Source: Blautia massiliensis (ex Durand et al. 2017)
GTDB lineage: Bacteria; Bacillota; Clostridia; Lachnospirales; Lachnospiraceae
Direction of reading: 5' to 3'
Assembly: GCF_001487165.1 (NCBI RefSeq)
Contig: NZ_LN913006.1
Coordinates: 3,400,045 to 3,464,044 of the forward strand
Length of the DNA: 64,000 nt
In this document: positions 35,372 through 45,076 of the stretch, in pieces
How the letters are laid out: each line of letters opens with the position of its first letter
Numbering within the stretch: position 1 is the stretch's first letter
Position numbers and translations under genes: made by a program
The notes under the pieces: model-generated
Seen by the model: only the letters and a program-made list of their open reading frames with translations
Database searches by the model: none
What the model was told of the DNA's origin: nothing

Positions 35372-36708
35372 AAAGAGTTGGTAACAGAGAGCTTTCGGGA
35401 AAAACAGAAATATTTATAAAGGAAGCCTCTTTTCCGGTTCCCTTTCAGTCGGGGCTGGAATTTAATTCACCAGTCCATGGAAACTGGAATATCGTACATA
35501 CGGGAATGCTGGTTCCGGAAGCAAGGCAGATCTACGTCTGTGCGGATAACTGCATGCGTGGCGTTGTGCTGACTGCCGCAGAGATGAATGCGGCAGACCG
35601 TTTTTCCTTTGTGATCGTGGAGGAAAAGGATCTTCTGGGCGGAAATCTGGAGGATGTGACCATTGAAGGAGTGACGGACATTCTGAACCGGCTGGATGAG
35701 AAGCCAAAGGCAGTATTGCTTTTTACCGTGTGTCTTCATCATTTTCTGGGAAGTGATCTGGACCGCATCTACGGCGAACTGGAAGAAAGATTTCCGGAGA
35801 TCTTTTTTATGCGATGCTTTATGGATCCTGTCATGCAGAAAACAGGCCCGACTCCGGATCAGAAGCTGCGCCGTGCCATGTATGATGCAGTACCGGAGAG
35901 GAAAGCTGATCCGGAATGTGTCACAGTCCTGGGCAGTGATTTTGTGTTGGATGAGAGTGCAGATATCTGCCGGATCCTGAAAAAGAACGGAATCCGTCTC
36001 CGGGAAGCACCGGCCTGTAAGACCTGGGAGGATTATCAGCGCCTGGGAGAGGGAAGCCTGATTCTTAACTGTTATCCGGCAGGAAAATTCGGAGTACAGC
36101 AGCAGGCGGAGAGACTTGGAAGGCCGTTTTTATACCTGCCCGGAAGCTTTGACTATGAGGAGATAGAGACGCAGGAAAAGTATTTGCTGGAGCTGCTGGA
36201 GCAGCAAAGTGGCGGTAAAAATGGTCTGGATATCGAAATGGAGATCCGAAAATGCGAGGAAGCTCTTTTCCATGCACACCAGATCATCGGTGACACTCCC
36301 GTAGCTGTGGATTATCTTTTTCATCCAAGACCTCTGGGACTTGCAAAGCTTCTCCTTACGCATGGATTTCAGGTACAGTCCGTTTTTCTGGACAGTATCA
36401 GCCCGGAAGAAAAAGAAGTATTTTTCTGGCTGAAGGAGAATTACCCGGAACTCATGTTGATTTCGACTGTTCGCCCGGAGATGAGAGTGCGGCCACGGCA
36501 GCATTCCGGAAAAATCCTTGCCGTCGGACAAAAAGCAGCCTGGTTTACCGGAAGTCGGAATTTTGTCAATATGGTACAGGGCGGCGGGCTTTGGGGCTTT
36601 GACGGGATCAGACGTACTGCACAGCTGATGCTGGAGGCATTTAATGAGGAAAAAGCTCCGGAGGATCTGATCGTTCGAAAGGGATGGGGGTGCGAAAGCT
36701 GCATATGA
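35365..36708 (+). CDS. Nitrogenase component 1-like protein (NifD-type), set 2
   Basis: A 447-residue component 1 homologue. Cluster-position cysteines are Cys63 (ADNCMRG, with Cys59 nearby) and Cys123 ([11 protein letters not shown]). The CC pair and CDCC string of set 1 are absent. The terminus ends in Cys (GWGCESCI), also unlike set 1. The ATG at 35365 follows GGAGG and was preferred to a start six codons earlier. Overlaps at both ends show tight coupling. Confidence 0.83.
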   Translation: MLKRVGNRELSGKTEIFIKEASFPVPFQSGLEFNSPVHGNWNIVHTGMLVPEARQIYVCADNCMRGVVLTAAEMNAADRFSFVIVEEKDLLGGNLEDVTIEGVTDILNRLDEKPKAVLLFTVCLHHFLGSDLDRIYGELEERFPEIFFMRCFMDPVMQKTGPTPDQKLRRAMYDAVPERKADPECVTVLGSDFVLDESADICRILKKNGIRLREAPACKTWEDYQRLGEGSLILNCYPAGKFGVQQQAERLGRPFLYLPGSFDYEEIETQEKYLLELLEQQSGGKNGLDIEMEIRKCEEALFHAHQIIGDTPVAVDYLFHPRPLGLAKLLLTHGFQVQSVFLDSISPEEKEVFFWLKENYPELMLISTVRPEMRVRPRQHSGKILAVGQKAAWFTGSRNFVNMVQGGGLWGFDGIRRTAQLMLEAFNEEKAPEDLIVRKGWGCESCI

Positions 36709-38021
36709 GACAGGCATATCGGATCATACCGATCTACACGGCAGATGTGTCCGGCGTCTGCTCCGCATTGTATGAGCTTGGAGGAATGACAGTGATGCAT
36801 GATCCCTCCGGCTGTAATTCTACCTATAATACCCATGATGAGATCCGGTGGTACGACCAGGACAGTCTGATCTTTATCTCAGGTCTTACGGATATCGATG
36901 CCATTATGGGAAATGATGAGAAATTTCTTCAAGATATCGAAGAGGCGGCAAAGGAGCTGAAACCGAAATTTATTGCACTTGCAAGTTCACCGATCCCCTT
37001 TATGAACGGAACAGATTTTCAGGGACTGGCCCGTGCACTTACAGCAAGGACCGAAATTCCGGTATTTTCGGTTCCGACCAGCGGCATGCACGACTATGTA
37101 TACGGAGCAGGGCTGGCACTGGCGGAAATCGCCGGACATTTCACAGGAGCAGCAGAGAAAACAGGAAGGTGTTCAGAAGTACCGACGGGATCTGCGGAAA
37201 GATCTACAGAGAAGAGAAGCAGGAAATTAAATCTTCTTGGAGCAACACCCCTTGATCTTGGCCCGCAGTCTGCAGTAGATGCCATGAAAAAACGTCTGAA
37301 AAACTATGGCTGGGAGATACTTTCCACCTGGGCTATGGGGGATACGCTGGAAGCTTTGTCCCGTGCCGGTGAAGCAGCGGTAAACCTTGTGGTATCCTCT
37401 GTGGGAATCCCGGCGGCCAATGTGCTGAAAGAAAAATTCGGTACGCCATTTCTCGTGGGGACTCCTGTGGAAGGCTATGAGGGACAGATTTCAGATGCAC
37501 TTGAGCGGATCGCGGATAGATCCTGTGGAGAGTGGGTAAATAAAAAGGATGACTCCGCGGAGGAAAGCGGAGGGCAGATCTTAGGAAAACAGGAGGAACT
37601 GTGGAAAGTAACTCCGGAGCAGGTAATCTATTTTCAGGGAAGGAACAGTCTGTCAGCAGTATCTGACCCTTCAGGAGAAAGCAGGGAAATGCCCGACAAA
37701 GATGAGGTATTTTTTTCCGTACCGGACATTACCATCATCGGAGAACCGGTTACCATGGGCTCCCTGGCAGCAGTCATAGAGCAGAAATACGGAAAAAAGG
37801 TTCAGCTGCTCTGTCCGCTGGAGATCACAGAGGGACTTTTGCGCAAGGGAGATGAAGCCATCTGTGGCGAGGAAGCCATGGAAGAAAAGCTGAAAACAGC
37901 CAGGATCATTGTGGCAGACCCACTCTATCGTCCGATCTGTCCGAAAACAGCCATTTTTTATGAGATGCCGCATATTGCGTTTTCTGGAAGGATATATCTC
38001 AGAAAATATTTTCCGGAATAA
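36705..38021 (+). CDS. Nitrogenase component 1-like protein (NifK-type), set 2
   Basis: A 438-residue homologue, about 90 residues longer than the set 1 NifK-type. It shares SGVCSALYELGG, Asp33 and Cys37 (MHDPSGC) and SPIPFMNGTD with that protein. The added length is mainly two low-complexity charged linkers (about residues 145-170 and 270-335). The ATG overlaps the previous stop (ATGA). It is last in the block. Confidence 0.83.
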   Translation: MRQAYRIIPIYTADVSGVCSALYELGGMTVMHDPSGCNSTYNTHDEIRWYDQDSLIFISGLTDIDAIMGNDEKFLQDIEEAAKELKPKFIALASSPIPFMNGTDFQGLARALTARTEIPVFSVPTSGMHDYVYGAGLALAEIAGHFTGAAEKTGRCSEVPTGSAERSTEKRSRKLNLLGATPLDLGPQSAVDAMKKRLKNYGWEILSTWAMGDTLEALSRAGEAAVNLVVSSVGIPAANVLKEKFGTPFLVGTPVEGYEGQISDALERIADRSCGEWVNKKDDSAEESGGQILGKQEELWKVTPEQVIYFQGRNSLSAVSDPSGESREMPDKDEVFFSVPDITIIGEPVTMGSLAAVIEQKYGKKVQLLCPLEITEGLLRKGDEAICGEEAMEEKLKTARIIVADPLYRPICPKTAIFYEMPHIAFSGRIYLRKYFPE

Positions 38022-38126
38022 AGAGCGTTTCGTGATCATGTATATAAATATTATGCGGATGAGAAAACAGGGCAGCAGTGTGTATAATTGCAGGAAAATC
38101 ACATAAACTAAATTATAAGAAACCGT

Positions 38127-38158
38127 AAAGGCGTTGCAGAAATATGCAGCGCCTTTTT
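38127..38158 (+). terminator. Terminator after the nitrogenase-like/Hyp block
   Basis: AAAGGCG-TTGCA pairs with TGCA-GCGCCTTT and is followed by T residues, about 105 nt after the last gene. Confidence 0.82.
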
Positions 38159-38201
38159 CCGGCAGTAATACCGGAAATGGAGTATATATGGAGGGATTTT
38201 T

Positions 38202-38633
38202 ATGTGGGGATTTTTGTCAGCACTGATCTCAGGTGCACTGATGAGTGTTCAAGGGGTATTTAACACAAATGTAACAAAACAGACCAGTCTGTGGGTTTCA
38301 ACCGGCTGGGTACAGTTTTCTGCATTTCTGGTCTGTGTGGCAGCATGGTTTTTCACAGGCAGAGAAAGTATCGGCATGCTGTGGCAGGTAGAGGCTAAAT
38401 ATAATTTACTCGGAGGAGTGATTGGTGCATTTATCACTATCACAGTGATCCGGAGTATGGGAAGTCTGGGGCCTGCGCGGGCGGTTATGCTTATTGTCAT
38501 TTCTCAGCTTGCGGTGGCTTATCTTATAGAATTGCTGGGGATTTTCGGTGTGGAAAGAGCAGATTTTCAGTGGAGAAAGCTGTTGGGAATGCTGATCTGT
38601 ATTGCAGGTGTGGTTATTTTCAAATGGAAATAG
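38202..38633 (+). CDS. DMT-family transporter (DUF606/YdcZ type)
   Basis: A 143-residue protein with about five membrane helices, matching small DMT proteins of the DUF606 group (SGALMSVQGVFN at the start). Such half-size proteins work as dimers; the substrate is unknown. GGAGGG precedes the ATG. It is a single gene between a terminator and the comEA promoter. Confidence 0.83.
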   Translation: MWGFLSALISGALMSVQGVFNTNVTKQTSLWVSTGWVQFSAFLVCVAAWFFTGRESIGMLWQVEAKYNLLGGVIGAFITITVIRSMGSLGPARAVMLIVISQLAVAYLIELLGIFGVERADFQWRKLLGMLICIAGVVIFKWK

Positions 38634-38644
38634 AAATAAAAGTA

Positions 38645-38673
38645 TTGTAATATTTGTAATATTTCGTTAAAAT
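38645..38673 (+). promoter_or_regulatory. Putative promoter of the com block
   Basis: TTGTAA, a 17-nt spacer and TAAAAT, about 70 nt before comEA. Confidence 0.5.
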
Positions 38674-38743
38674 AAGGTATGGTTTTGCATGAGTAACGGG
38701 GCACCTGCCGCCACATCGGCGGAAAGGAGTGAACCGCCTACCT

Positions 38744-39571
38744 ATGAAAATAAGATCACATATCAGAAGTGTTCGGCTTGTTTTTTCCATATTTTTGTTA
38801 CAGATCCTGGCAGGGCTGACAGGCTGTAAGGATGACGGAACAGAATTTCTGGAGAAAGAACTGGTGCAGGAAGAAAGTACGGAAGCATCCGGAATGGATG
38901 CAGAGCAGGAAGAACCGAAGGATACGGAAAGTGAAGTATCCGGGAAGGCATCCGCAGGGGCTGCGGCAGATATATCACAGAAGAAACAGAATGAGTCTGC
39001 GGAGGAACCGGCTCCGGAGGTTGAAAAACAGCTGCCGGAGATCTCAGACACCCCTCAGACCATTTATGTAGATATATGTGGAGCAGTGACCAGCCCGGGA
39101 GTCTATGAGCTTCCATATGGCAGCCGTGTTTTTCAGGCTATCGAGCAGGCCGGAGGATATCTTCCGGAAGCTGCGGCAAGCTATCTCAACCGTGCTAAGG
39201 GACTTTCCGATGGACAGCAGGTTTATGTGCCTACCCAGGCGGAGGTGGACAGCCAGCGGATCGCAGCTACCCAGGATGGATCGGAAGTCACAGCAGAAAA
39301 CAGTACCGAAACGGCGAGCGGACAGAAATCCGCCGGAGAGGATTCCGGTGAAGCCGAGACTGCATCTTCCACAGAGCAGAAGATCGATCTGAACACCGCT
39401 GATGTATCCCAGCTTACTACTCTCACAGGTGTAGGGGAGTCCAAGGCCCTGGCGATCATCGCTTACAGGGAAGAGAACGGTCCCTTTACTTCAGCAGAGG
39501 ATATCATGAATGTACCAGGCATCAAAGAAGGAACCTATGAGAAGATAAAGGATAAAATAGCAATAAAGTAA
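38744..39571 (+). CDS. comEA: ComEA-family DNA-binding protein
   Basis: A 275-residue protein, or 280 if the GTG at 38729 is used. A hydrophobic segment ending in LTGC looks like a lipoprotein signal. An acidic Glu/Ser-rich spacer follows (about 30-100), then an SLBB-type domain (IYVDICGAVTSPGVYEL), another acidic linker and a helix-hairpin-helix domain (NTADVSQLTTLTGVGESKA). ComEA binds incoming DNA at the cell surface during transformation. The ATG is 14 nt after AAAGGAG, so the start is uncertain. Confidence 0.88.
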   Translation: MKIRSHIRSVRLVFSIFLLQILAGLTGCKDDGTEFLEKELVQEESTEASGMDAEQEEPKDTESEVSGKASAGAAADISQKKQNESAEEPAPEVEKQLPEISDTPQTIYVDICGAVTSPGVYELPYGSRVFQAIEQAGGYLPEAAASYLNRAKGLSDGQQVYVPTQAEVDSQRIAATQDGSEVTAENSTETASGQKSAGEDSGEAETASSTEQKIDLNTADVSQLTTLTGVGESKALAIIAYREENGPFTSAEDIMNVPGIKEGTYEKIKDKIAIK

Positions 39572-39581
39572 GGAGCGCTAA

Positions 39582-40271
39582 ATGAGCAGGAAAGTATTGG
39601 TAGTAGATGATGAGAAACTGATTGTCAAGGGACTTCGCTTCAGTCTGGAGCAGGACGGAATGGAAGTGGACTGTGCCTATGACGGAGAGGAAGCACTGGA
39701 AAAAGCAAAAGCAGGAGAGTACGATATCATCCTTCTTGACCTGATGCTTCCAAAAATGGACGGTCTTGAGGTATGCCAGCAGATCCGTGAATTTTCCAAT
39801 GTTCCGATCATCATGCTTACAGCAAAAGGAGAAGATATGGATAAGATCCTGGGTCTGGAATACGGAGCTGATGATTATGTCACCAAGCCTTTCAATATCC
39901 TGGAAGTCAAAGCCCGCATCAAGGCGATCATCCGCCGTGCAGGCAGCAAACAGGACAAGCAGGAGAAGGCCAAGACTGTGGAAGTCGGAGAACTGAAGCT
40001 GGACTGCGAAGGACGCCGCGTATTTATCTCCGGAAAAGAGATCAACCTCACAGCCAAGGAATTTGATGTGCTGGAGCTGCTGGTATTCAATCCGAACAAG
40101 GTATACAGCAGAGAAAATCTTCTGAATATCGTATGGGGCTATGAATATCCGGGAGATGTCCGTACCGTAGATGTACATATCCGCCGCCTGAGAGAAAAGA
40201 TTGAGGCCAATCCCAGTGAGCCGAAATATGTACACACCAAATGGGGTGTGGGCTACTATTTCCAGGCATAA
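39582..40271 (+). CDS. OmpR/PhoB-family response regulator
   Basis: A 229-residue regulator with a receiver domain (phospho-acceptor Asp53 in LLDLM; Lys in VTKPF) and a winged-helix DNA-binding domain (about 130-228, VDVHIRRLREKIE). It starts 10 nt after comEA and is followed by its kinase 3 nt later. Confidence 0.95.
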   Translation: MSRKVLVVDDEKLIVKGLRFSLEQDGMEVDCAYDGEEALEKAKAGEYDIILLDLMLPKMDGLEVCQQIREFSNVPIIMLTAKGEDMDKILGLEYGADDYVTKPFNILEVKARIKAIIRRAGSKQDKQEKAKTVEVGELKLDCEGRRVFISGKEINLTAKEFDVLELLVFNPNKVYSRENLLNIVWGYEYPGDVRTVDVHIRRLREKIEANPSEPKYVHTKWGVGYYFQA

Positions 40272-40274
40272 CCT

Positions 40275-41705
40275 GTGAAGTTCAAAAAGAACGGCAAATT
40301 TTTCAAAAGTCTCCGCTTTCGTATTCTGATCATCCTGATCATACTGGGAATCGTACCGAGTGTCATCGTAACGGAAATGGTCATTGCCAACTATGAAGAT
40401 CGTGCCATTGCCAACCGTGTGCAGAGCATGGAGAACATCTGTGACATCATGTGCGACCTGTTGATCAAGGAGAATTATCTGAATGACACCAGCTCTCAGA
40501 CGGTGAACAGCAAGCTGGAATTACTGTCCAACAGCTATGGTGGCAGGATTCTCATTGTAGACAGGGATTTCAGGATCATCAAGGATACCTATGGCGTGGA
40601 TGAGGGCAGGACTCTGGTTTCCCAGAAAGTATTGAACTGTTTTAAAGGAGAAGATGCCTACCAATATGATTCTGACAGCCAGAAGCTGATCCTGGCAGTT
40701 CCGGTAAAAAGTCCGGATGTAAAACAGGTGCAGGGTGCCATGATGATCATGGCATCTTCCAGTGAGGTGACAGCAACCATCCATGAACTGGAGCAGAAAG
40801 GGATTCTGATCATCGGTATCATTGTAGTGCTGGCCATTTTTCTGGGGTATATTCTTTCCACGATCCTGGTGAAGCCATTTGCCAGGGTAACGAAAGCAAT
40901 CGAGGACCTTACAGACGGATATCAGAATGAGGAGATCTCGGTACCGGATTATACAGAGACAGCTTTGATCACAGATGCATTTAACAAGATGCTTTCCAGA
41001 ATGAAGACGTTGGATGAATCCAGACAGGAGTTTGTATCCAATGTGTCTCATGAGCTGAAGACACCTATGACTTCAATGAAGGTTCTGGCGGATTCGCTGG
41101 TAGGACAGCAGGGGGTTCCGGAGGAACTGTATCAGGAATTTCTTTCTGATATCACAGAAGAGATTGACAGAGAGAACAAGATCATCACCGATCTGCTCTC
41201 CCTGGTAAAAATGGACAAAAAAGCAGCAGATATGAATATCCGTAATATGAATATCAATGAGCTGCTGGAGAATATCCTGAAGCGTCTCCGTCCTATTGCA
41301 GATCAGAGAAGGATTGACCTGATCCTGGATTCGTTCCGACCGGTAACCGCAGATGTGGATGAGGTGAAATTTACCCTTGCCATCAGTAACCTGGTCGAAA
41401 ATGGTATCAAATACAATGTAGATGAGGGATGGGTCCGCGTAACACTGGATGCGGATCATAAGGATTTCTATGTGACGGTTGCAGATTCCGGCCTGGGAAT
41501 ACCGGAAGATTCCATTGAACGGATCTTTGAGCGTTTTTATCGTGTGGATAAATCCCATTCCAGAGAGATCGGCGGAACCGGTCTTGGACTTGCTATTACA
41601 AGAAGTTCTATAGCCATGCATCATGGGATCATCAAGGTATCCAGCAAAGAGGGCGAGGGAACCACATTTACCGTGAAGATCCCGCTGTCCTATATCCCGT
41701 CCTAG
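40275..41705 (+). CDS. Sensor histidine kinase
   Basis: A 476-residue kinase: membrane helix (about 15-37), extracytoplasmic sensor (about 38-175), second helix (about 177-198), HAMP, dimerisation domain with His259 in NVSHELKTP, and ATPase domain with NLVENGIKYN, DSGLGIP and GGTGLGLAI. It begins with GTG and lacks a clear ribosome site, so translation is probably coupled to the regulator. The signal is unknown. Confidence 0.93.
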   Translation: MKFKKNGKFFKSLRFRILIILIILGIVPSVIVTEMVIANYEDRAIANRVQSMENICDIMCDLLIKENYLNDTSSQTVNSKLELLSNSYGGRILIVDRDFRIIKDTYGVDEGRTLVSQKVLNCFKGEDAYQYDSDSQKLILAVPVKSPDVKQVQGAMMIMASSSEVTATIHELEQKGILIIGIIVVLAIFLGYILSTILVKPFARVTKAIEDLTDGYQNEEISVPDYTETALITDAFNKMLSRMKTLDESRQEFVSNVSHELKTPMTSMKVLADSLVGQQGVPEELYQEFLSDITEEIDRENKIITDLLSLVKMDKKAADMNIRNMNINELLENILKRLRPIADQRRIDLILDSFRPVTADVDEVKFTLAISNLVENGIKYNVDEGWVRVTLDADHKDFYVTVADSGLGIPEDSIERIFERFYRVDKSHSREIGGTGLGLAITRSSIAMHHGIIKVSSKEGEGTTFTVKIPLSYIPS

Positions 41706-41715
41706 GAGGTACAGC

Positions 41716-42663
41716 ATGAAAAAAACAATTTTGATCATCTGTGTGGCCGCTGCCTGTATTCTTTTTGGTCTGGTTGCTTTCATAGGTTTGTCGGGAAGAA
41801 ATAAAAACGAAGAACAGCAGTATAGATTTTATTATATCAACAGCGATGAAACGAGACTGAAAGAAGAAAAATATACTCCGGAGAAGGAAACAACAGAAGT
41901 GATGCTGCGCAATTTTTCCGAGAGTCTGAATAACCGTGAGACCCGGGAAGACGGAATCTCACTTTTTCCGGATGGGGTAAAGATTTCTTCTTATTCCATA
42001 CAGGATGGAGTCCTGAACGTAGAATTCAATGAGGCCTATGATAAAATGTCACGTACCAGGGAACTTCTGGTGCGGGCAGGTATAGTGAAGATCTTTTTAC
42101 AGGTTCCAGGAGTAGATTCTGTGGAGATCTATGTGGGTAAAAAGCCGCTGACAGATACCAGGGGGGAAGAAGTGGGAGCCATGAACAACGACACCTTTGT
42201 GGAGTTTTCCGGGTCCGATGGGGATGTGTACAGCTATGACACCTTTACTTTGTATTTCACAAATAAAAACGGAGATAAACTGGTAGCGGAACAGAGAAGT
42301 GTCCGCTACAGACGAAATCTTCCGAAGGCTACGGTGGTTCTGGAGCAGCTTGCAAGAGGTCCGCTGGAAAAAGGACATTATCCTACAATACCGGAGAATT
42401 CAGAGGTACTTTCCCTGACGAGAGCAAACGGAATCTGCTATGTGGATTATAATTCCGTATTTCAGGATTATGCGCTGGATGTTTCGGAACAGATTGCCGT
42501 GTATTCGGTGGTAAATACGCTGATCGCGGCAACGGATGTGGACAAAGTTGAGATTTCCATCGAAGGAAACAAGGAAGTGACCTTTGGCCAGAATATGCAG
42601 CTTTATAAGTTCTATGAATGGAACGACAGCCTGCTGGCACACACAAAGGCTAAAAAAGAATAG
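41716..42663 (+). CDS. GerMN-domain membrane-anchored protein
   Basis: A 315-residue protein with an N-terminal membrane anchor (about 4-26) and two GerMN domains (about 55-150 and 200-300), each with an LNVEFNEAY or CYVDYNSVF core. GerMN domains occur in spore and cell-envelope proteins. It lies 10 nt after the kinase gene, so it may be an extracytoplasmic partner of the two-component system. Confidence 0.87.
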   Translation: MKKTILIICVAAACILFGLVAFIGLSGRNKNEEQQYRFYYINSDETRLKEEKYTPEKETTEVMLRNFSESLNNRETREDGISLFPDGVKISSYSIQDGVLNVEFNEAYDKMSRTRELLVRAGIVKIFLQVPGVDSVEIYVGKKPLTDTRGEEVGAMNNDTFVEFSGSDGDVYSYDTFTLYFTNKNGDKLVAEQRSVRYRRNLPKATVVLEQLARGPLEKGHYPTIPENSEVLSLTRANGICYVDYNSVFQDYALDVSEQIAVYSVVNTLIAATDVDKVEISIEGNKEVTFGQNMQLYKFYEWNDSLLAHTKAKKE

Positions 42664-42707
42664 AAAAAATAAAACATTTCAAAATATCAGAAAACGGGAG
42701 AACATTT

Positions 42708-44987
42708 ATGGCGAAAAGGCCGATGTGTCTTTTGTGTTTTCTTATGGTGCTGAGTCTTGGCGCACTGGAGCTTATGGGGATTCCTCTGATCAGGGGGAAT
42801 CCCCTTCCGTTAAATGTGCAGGAGCAGATTGAAGCGCACCCTGGTTCCATGATCTGCGGGGAGGTGGAACAGTATGAAAACACAGAATTTTCCCAGTCTG
42901 TTTATCTGAAAAAAACATATCTTATCCATCAGTCAAAAAAATTTCCAATTGAAAATGTAAGAATATTTCTCAAAAAAGAAGAAGATCTGAAACCGGGAAT
43001 GCGGATCCGGGTCAAGGGAACGCTGAAAAGAGTGGAAGGTCCTGCGAATCCGGGGGGCTTTGACAGCCAACACTTTTACGCCTGTCGTCATATTTATTAT
43101 TTTATGAAGAACGCTGTGCTCCAAAAGAAAACAGCAGTGTATTCCGGCTACAGGCAGCTCCTTTTGGAGATAAAAGAAAGCTGCAGACAGATCTTGAAGG
43201 AAGCAGCAGGAAAAGATGCACCTGTTTTTTGTGCCATGACGCTTGGAGACAAACAGGAACTGGATCCGGAAACACAGATGCGCTATCAGCTGGCCGGAAT
43301 CATACATATCCTTGCCATCAGCGGACTTCATATCAGTATTCTGGGAATGGGGCTTTACAACCTTCTAAAGAAGATGGGACTGGGAATCTGGCCTGCCGGG
43401 ATTTTTTCTCTGGGAGTGATGCTGCAGTATGGGATCATGACCGGAGGGAGTGTTTCCACCATGCGGGCAGTAACTATGTTTTTGATCGCCATGGGAGCCA
43501 GGATCACCGGACGGATCTATGATATGATGAGTGCTCTTTCCGTAACTGCCATGATGATCCTTGTGGAATCTCCGGCCTATCTCCTGGACAGTGGATTTCT
43601 TCTGTCCTTTGGCTGTGTTCTGGGAATGGGGCTCGCTGCGGAAAAGATCTGTGCCCTTGCAGGAGCGGAAAAAAAATGGACAAAGGCACTGGTAAGTCCT
43701 ATAGCTCTTCAGCTTGTGACTCTGCCGGTGATGTTGAAGTTTTTCGGAGAAGTCTCTATTGCCGGATTTATCCTGAATCTGTTGGTGCTTCCAAGTGTGG
43801 GGGTAGTGCTGACTGGAGGAATGGCGGCGCTGCTGCTGGGAATTCTCAGTATTCCTGCGGCAAAACTGGTGCTCCTGCCGGCAAGGGTACTGCTACTTTT
43901 TTATGAACATCTCTGCAGTCTGGCAGGAAGGTCAGGATGGAGTACCTGGATCGGAGGAGAGCCGGAAATATGGCAGATCCTGGTATATTATGGCTTTTTG
44001 ATCACAGTTCTGTTTATGGGACAGTATATAAAAGAACAGCTCCGGAAGAAAAAAGCAGTCAGTGAGGAAACGGAGCTAGCAGAGGAGCGGGCGGAAGCAG
44101 GTTGCCGGAAGCTATATGCTATCCGGATAACAGCCGGTATTTTTCTGGCAGTCGGAATCCTGATACTGGGATATCATCCAGCAGGAAGTCTGAAGGTGAT
44201 CTGCCTGGATGTAGGACAAGGTGACGGTATTCTTGTGGAGACCCCGGAGGATCACCATTTTCTGATCGACGGAGGAAGCAGCAGCCAGTCGGATCTTGGA
44301 AGATACTGCCTTTTGCCGGCATTGAAAAGTCAGGGGATTTCCTGGCTGGATGGGATTTTTATTTCCCATACAGATCAGGATCATATCAACGGTGTGAAGG
44401 AGCTTCTGGAATATATGGGAAAAGGTCTTACAACCATCCGGGCCGGATATCTGATCCTGCCTGCCTGGGCAGAAAGACCAGATGCATGGAGGGAGCTTGC
44501 AGAGGCAGCAAAAACAGCCGGAGTTAAGGTCGTGACAGCAGGAAAAGGGGATGAATTGCCTTGCGGCAAAGTATCTTTTTCTGTTCTGTGGCCGGAGAAA
44601 AATGCCACAGGAAAAGATGTGAATGAGGAAGCTATGGTGATGGAGTTGTCTTTTGGAGATTTTCAGATGTTTTTTACCGGAGATATCGGTGCAGATACGG
44701 AGAAAAAGCTTCTGGCAGCCGGGGGGCTTGAGGATGTTGACTGTCTGAAGGTGGGACATCACGGTTCCCGTTATTCTACCACAGAAGAATTTCTTGAGAA
44801 AATAAAGCCGGAAGTGGCGATCATTTCCTGTTCTTCCACCAACACCTACGGACATCCGTCACCGGAAACCGTAGAGCGGCTTAAAGCGGCCGGAAGTCAG
44901 GTGGAATACACCATGAAAAACGGTGCTATTACCGTGGAAACAGATGGAAAGAAGCTTAAGATCGGAAGGTTCCGAAAAAACAGGTGA
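42708..44987 (+). CDS. comEC: ComEC/Rec2 DNA uptake channel
   Basis: A 759-residue membrane protein: N-terminal DUF4131-like/OB part (about 1-150), the Competence domain with many helices (about 170-440, LAISGLHISILGMG), and a C-terminal metallo-beta-lactamase-like domain (about 490-750, DVGQGDG, SHTDQDHINGV, KVGHHGS). The channel moves single-stranded DNA into the cell. All key motifs are present, so it looks intact. Confidence 0.95.
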   Translation: MAKRPMCLLCFLMVLSLGALELMGIPLIRGNPLPLNVQEQIEAHPGSMICGEVEQYENTEFSQSVYLKKTYLIHQSKKFPIENVRIFLKKEEDLKPGMRIRVKGTLKRVEGPANPGGFDSQHFYACRHIYYFMKNAVLQKKTAVYSGYRQLLLEIKESCRQILKEAAGKDAPVFCAMTLGDKQELDPETQMRYQLAGIIHILAISGLHISILGMGLYNLLKKMGLGIWPAGIFSLGVMLQYGIMTGGSVSTMRAVTMFLIAMGARITGRIYDMMSALSVTAMMILVESPAYLLDSGFLLSFGCVLGMGLAAEKICALAGAEKKWTKALVSPIALQLVTLPVMLKFFGEVSIAGFILNLLVLPSVGVVLTGGMAALLLGILSIPAAKLVLLPARVLLLFYEHLCSLAGRSGWSTWIGGEPEIWQILVYYGFLITVLFMGQYIKEQLRKKKAVSEETELAEERAEAGCRKLYAIRITAGIFLAVGILILGYHPAGSLKVICLDVGQGDGILVETPEDHHFLIDGGSSSQSDLGRYCLLPALKSQGISWLDGIFISHTDQDHINGVKELLEYMGKGLTTIRAGYLILPAWAERPDAWRELAEAAKTAGVKVVTAGKGDELPCGKVSFSVLWPEKNATGKDVNEEAMVMELSFGDFQMFFTGDIGADTEKKLLAAGGLEDVDCLKVGHHGSRYSTTEEFLEKIKPEVAIISCSSTNTYGHPSPETVERLKAAGSQVEYTMKNGAITVETDGKKLKIGRFRKNR

Positions 44988-45076
44988 CTTTTGAACACAC
45001 TTGTTGTAGAATAGACAGGGTTTGTGCAAAAACAAAGCACTGAAAATGTGCAATACAAGATAAGGAGTTTTTATTT

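Noticed and set aside
26270..38021. A nitrogen-fixation (nif) cluster
   Set aside because: nifB, nifE/N and the FeMo-cofactor ligands are missing, and the component 1-like proteins are too short and divergent. The sets are nitrogenase-like only.
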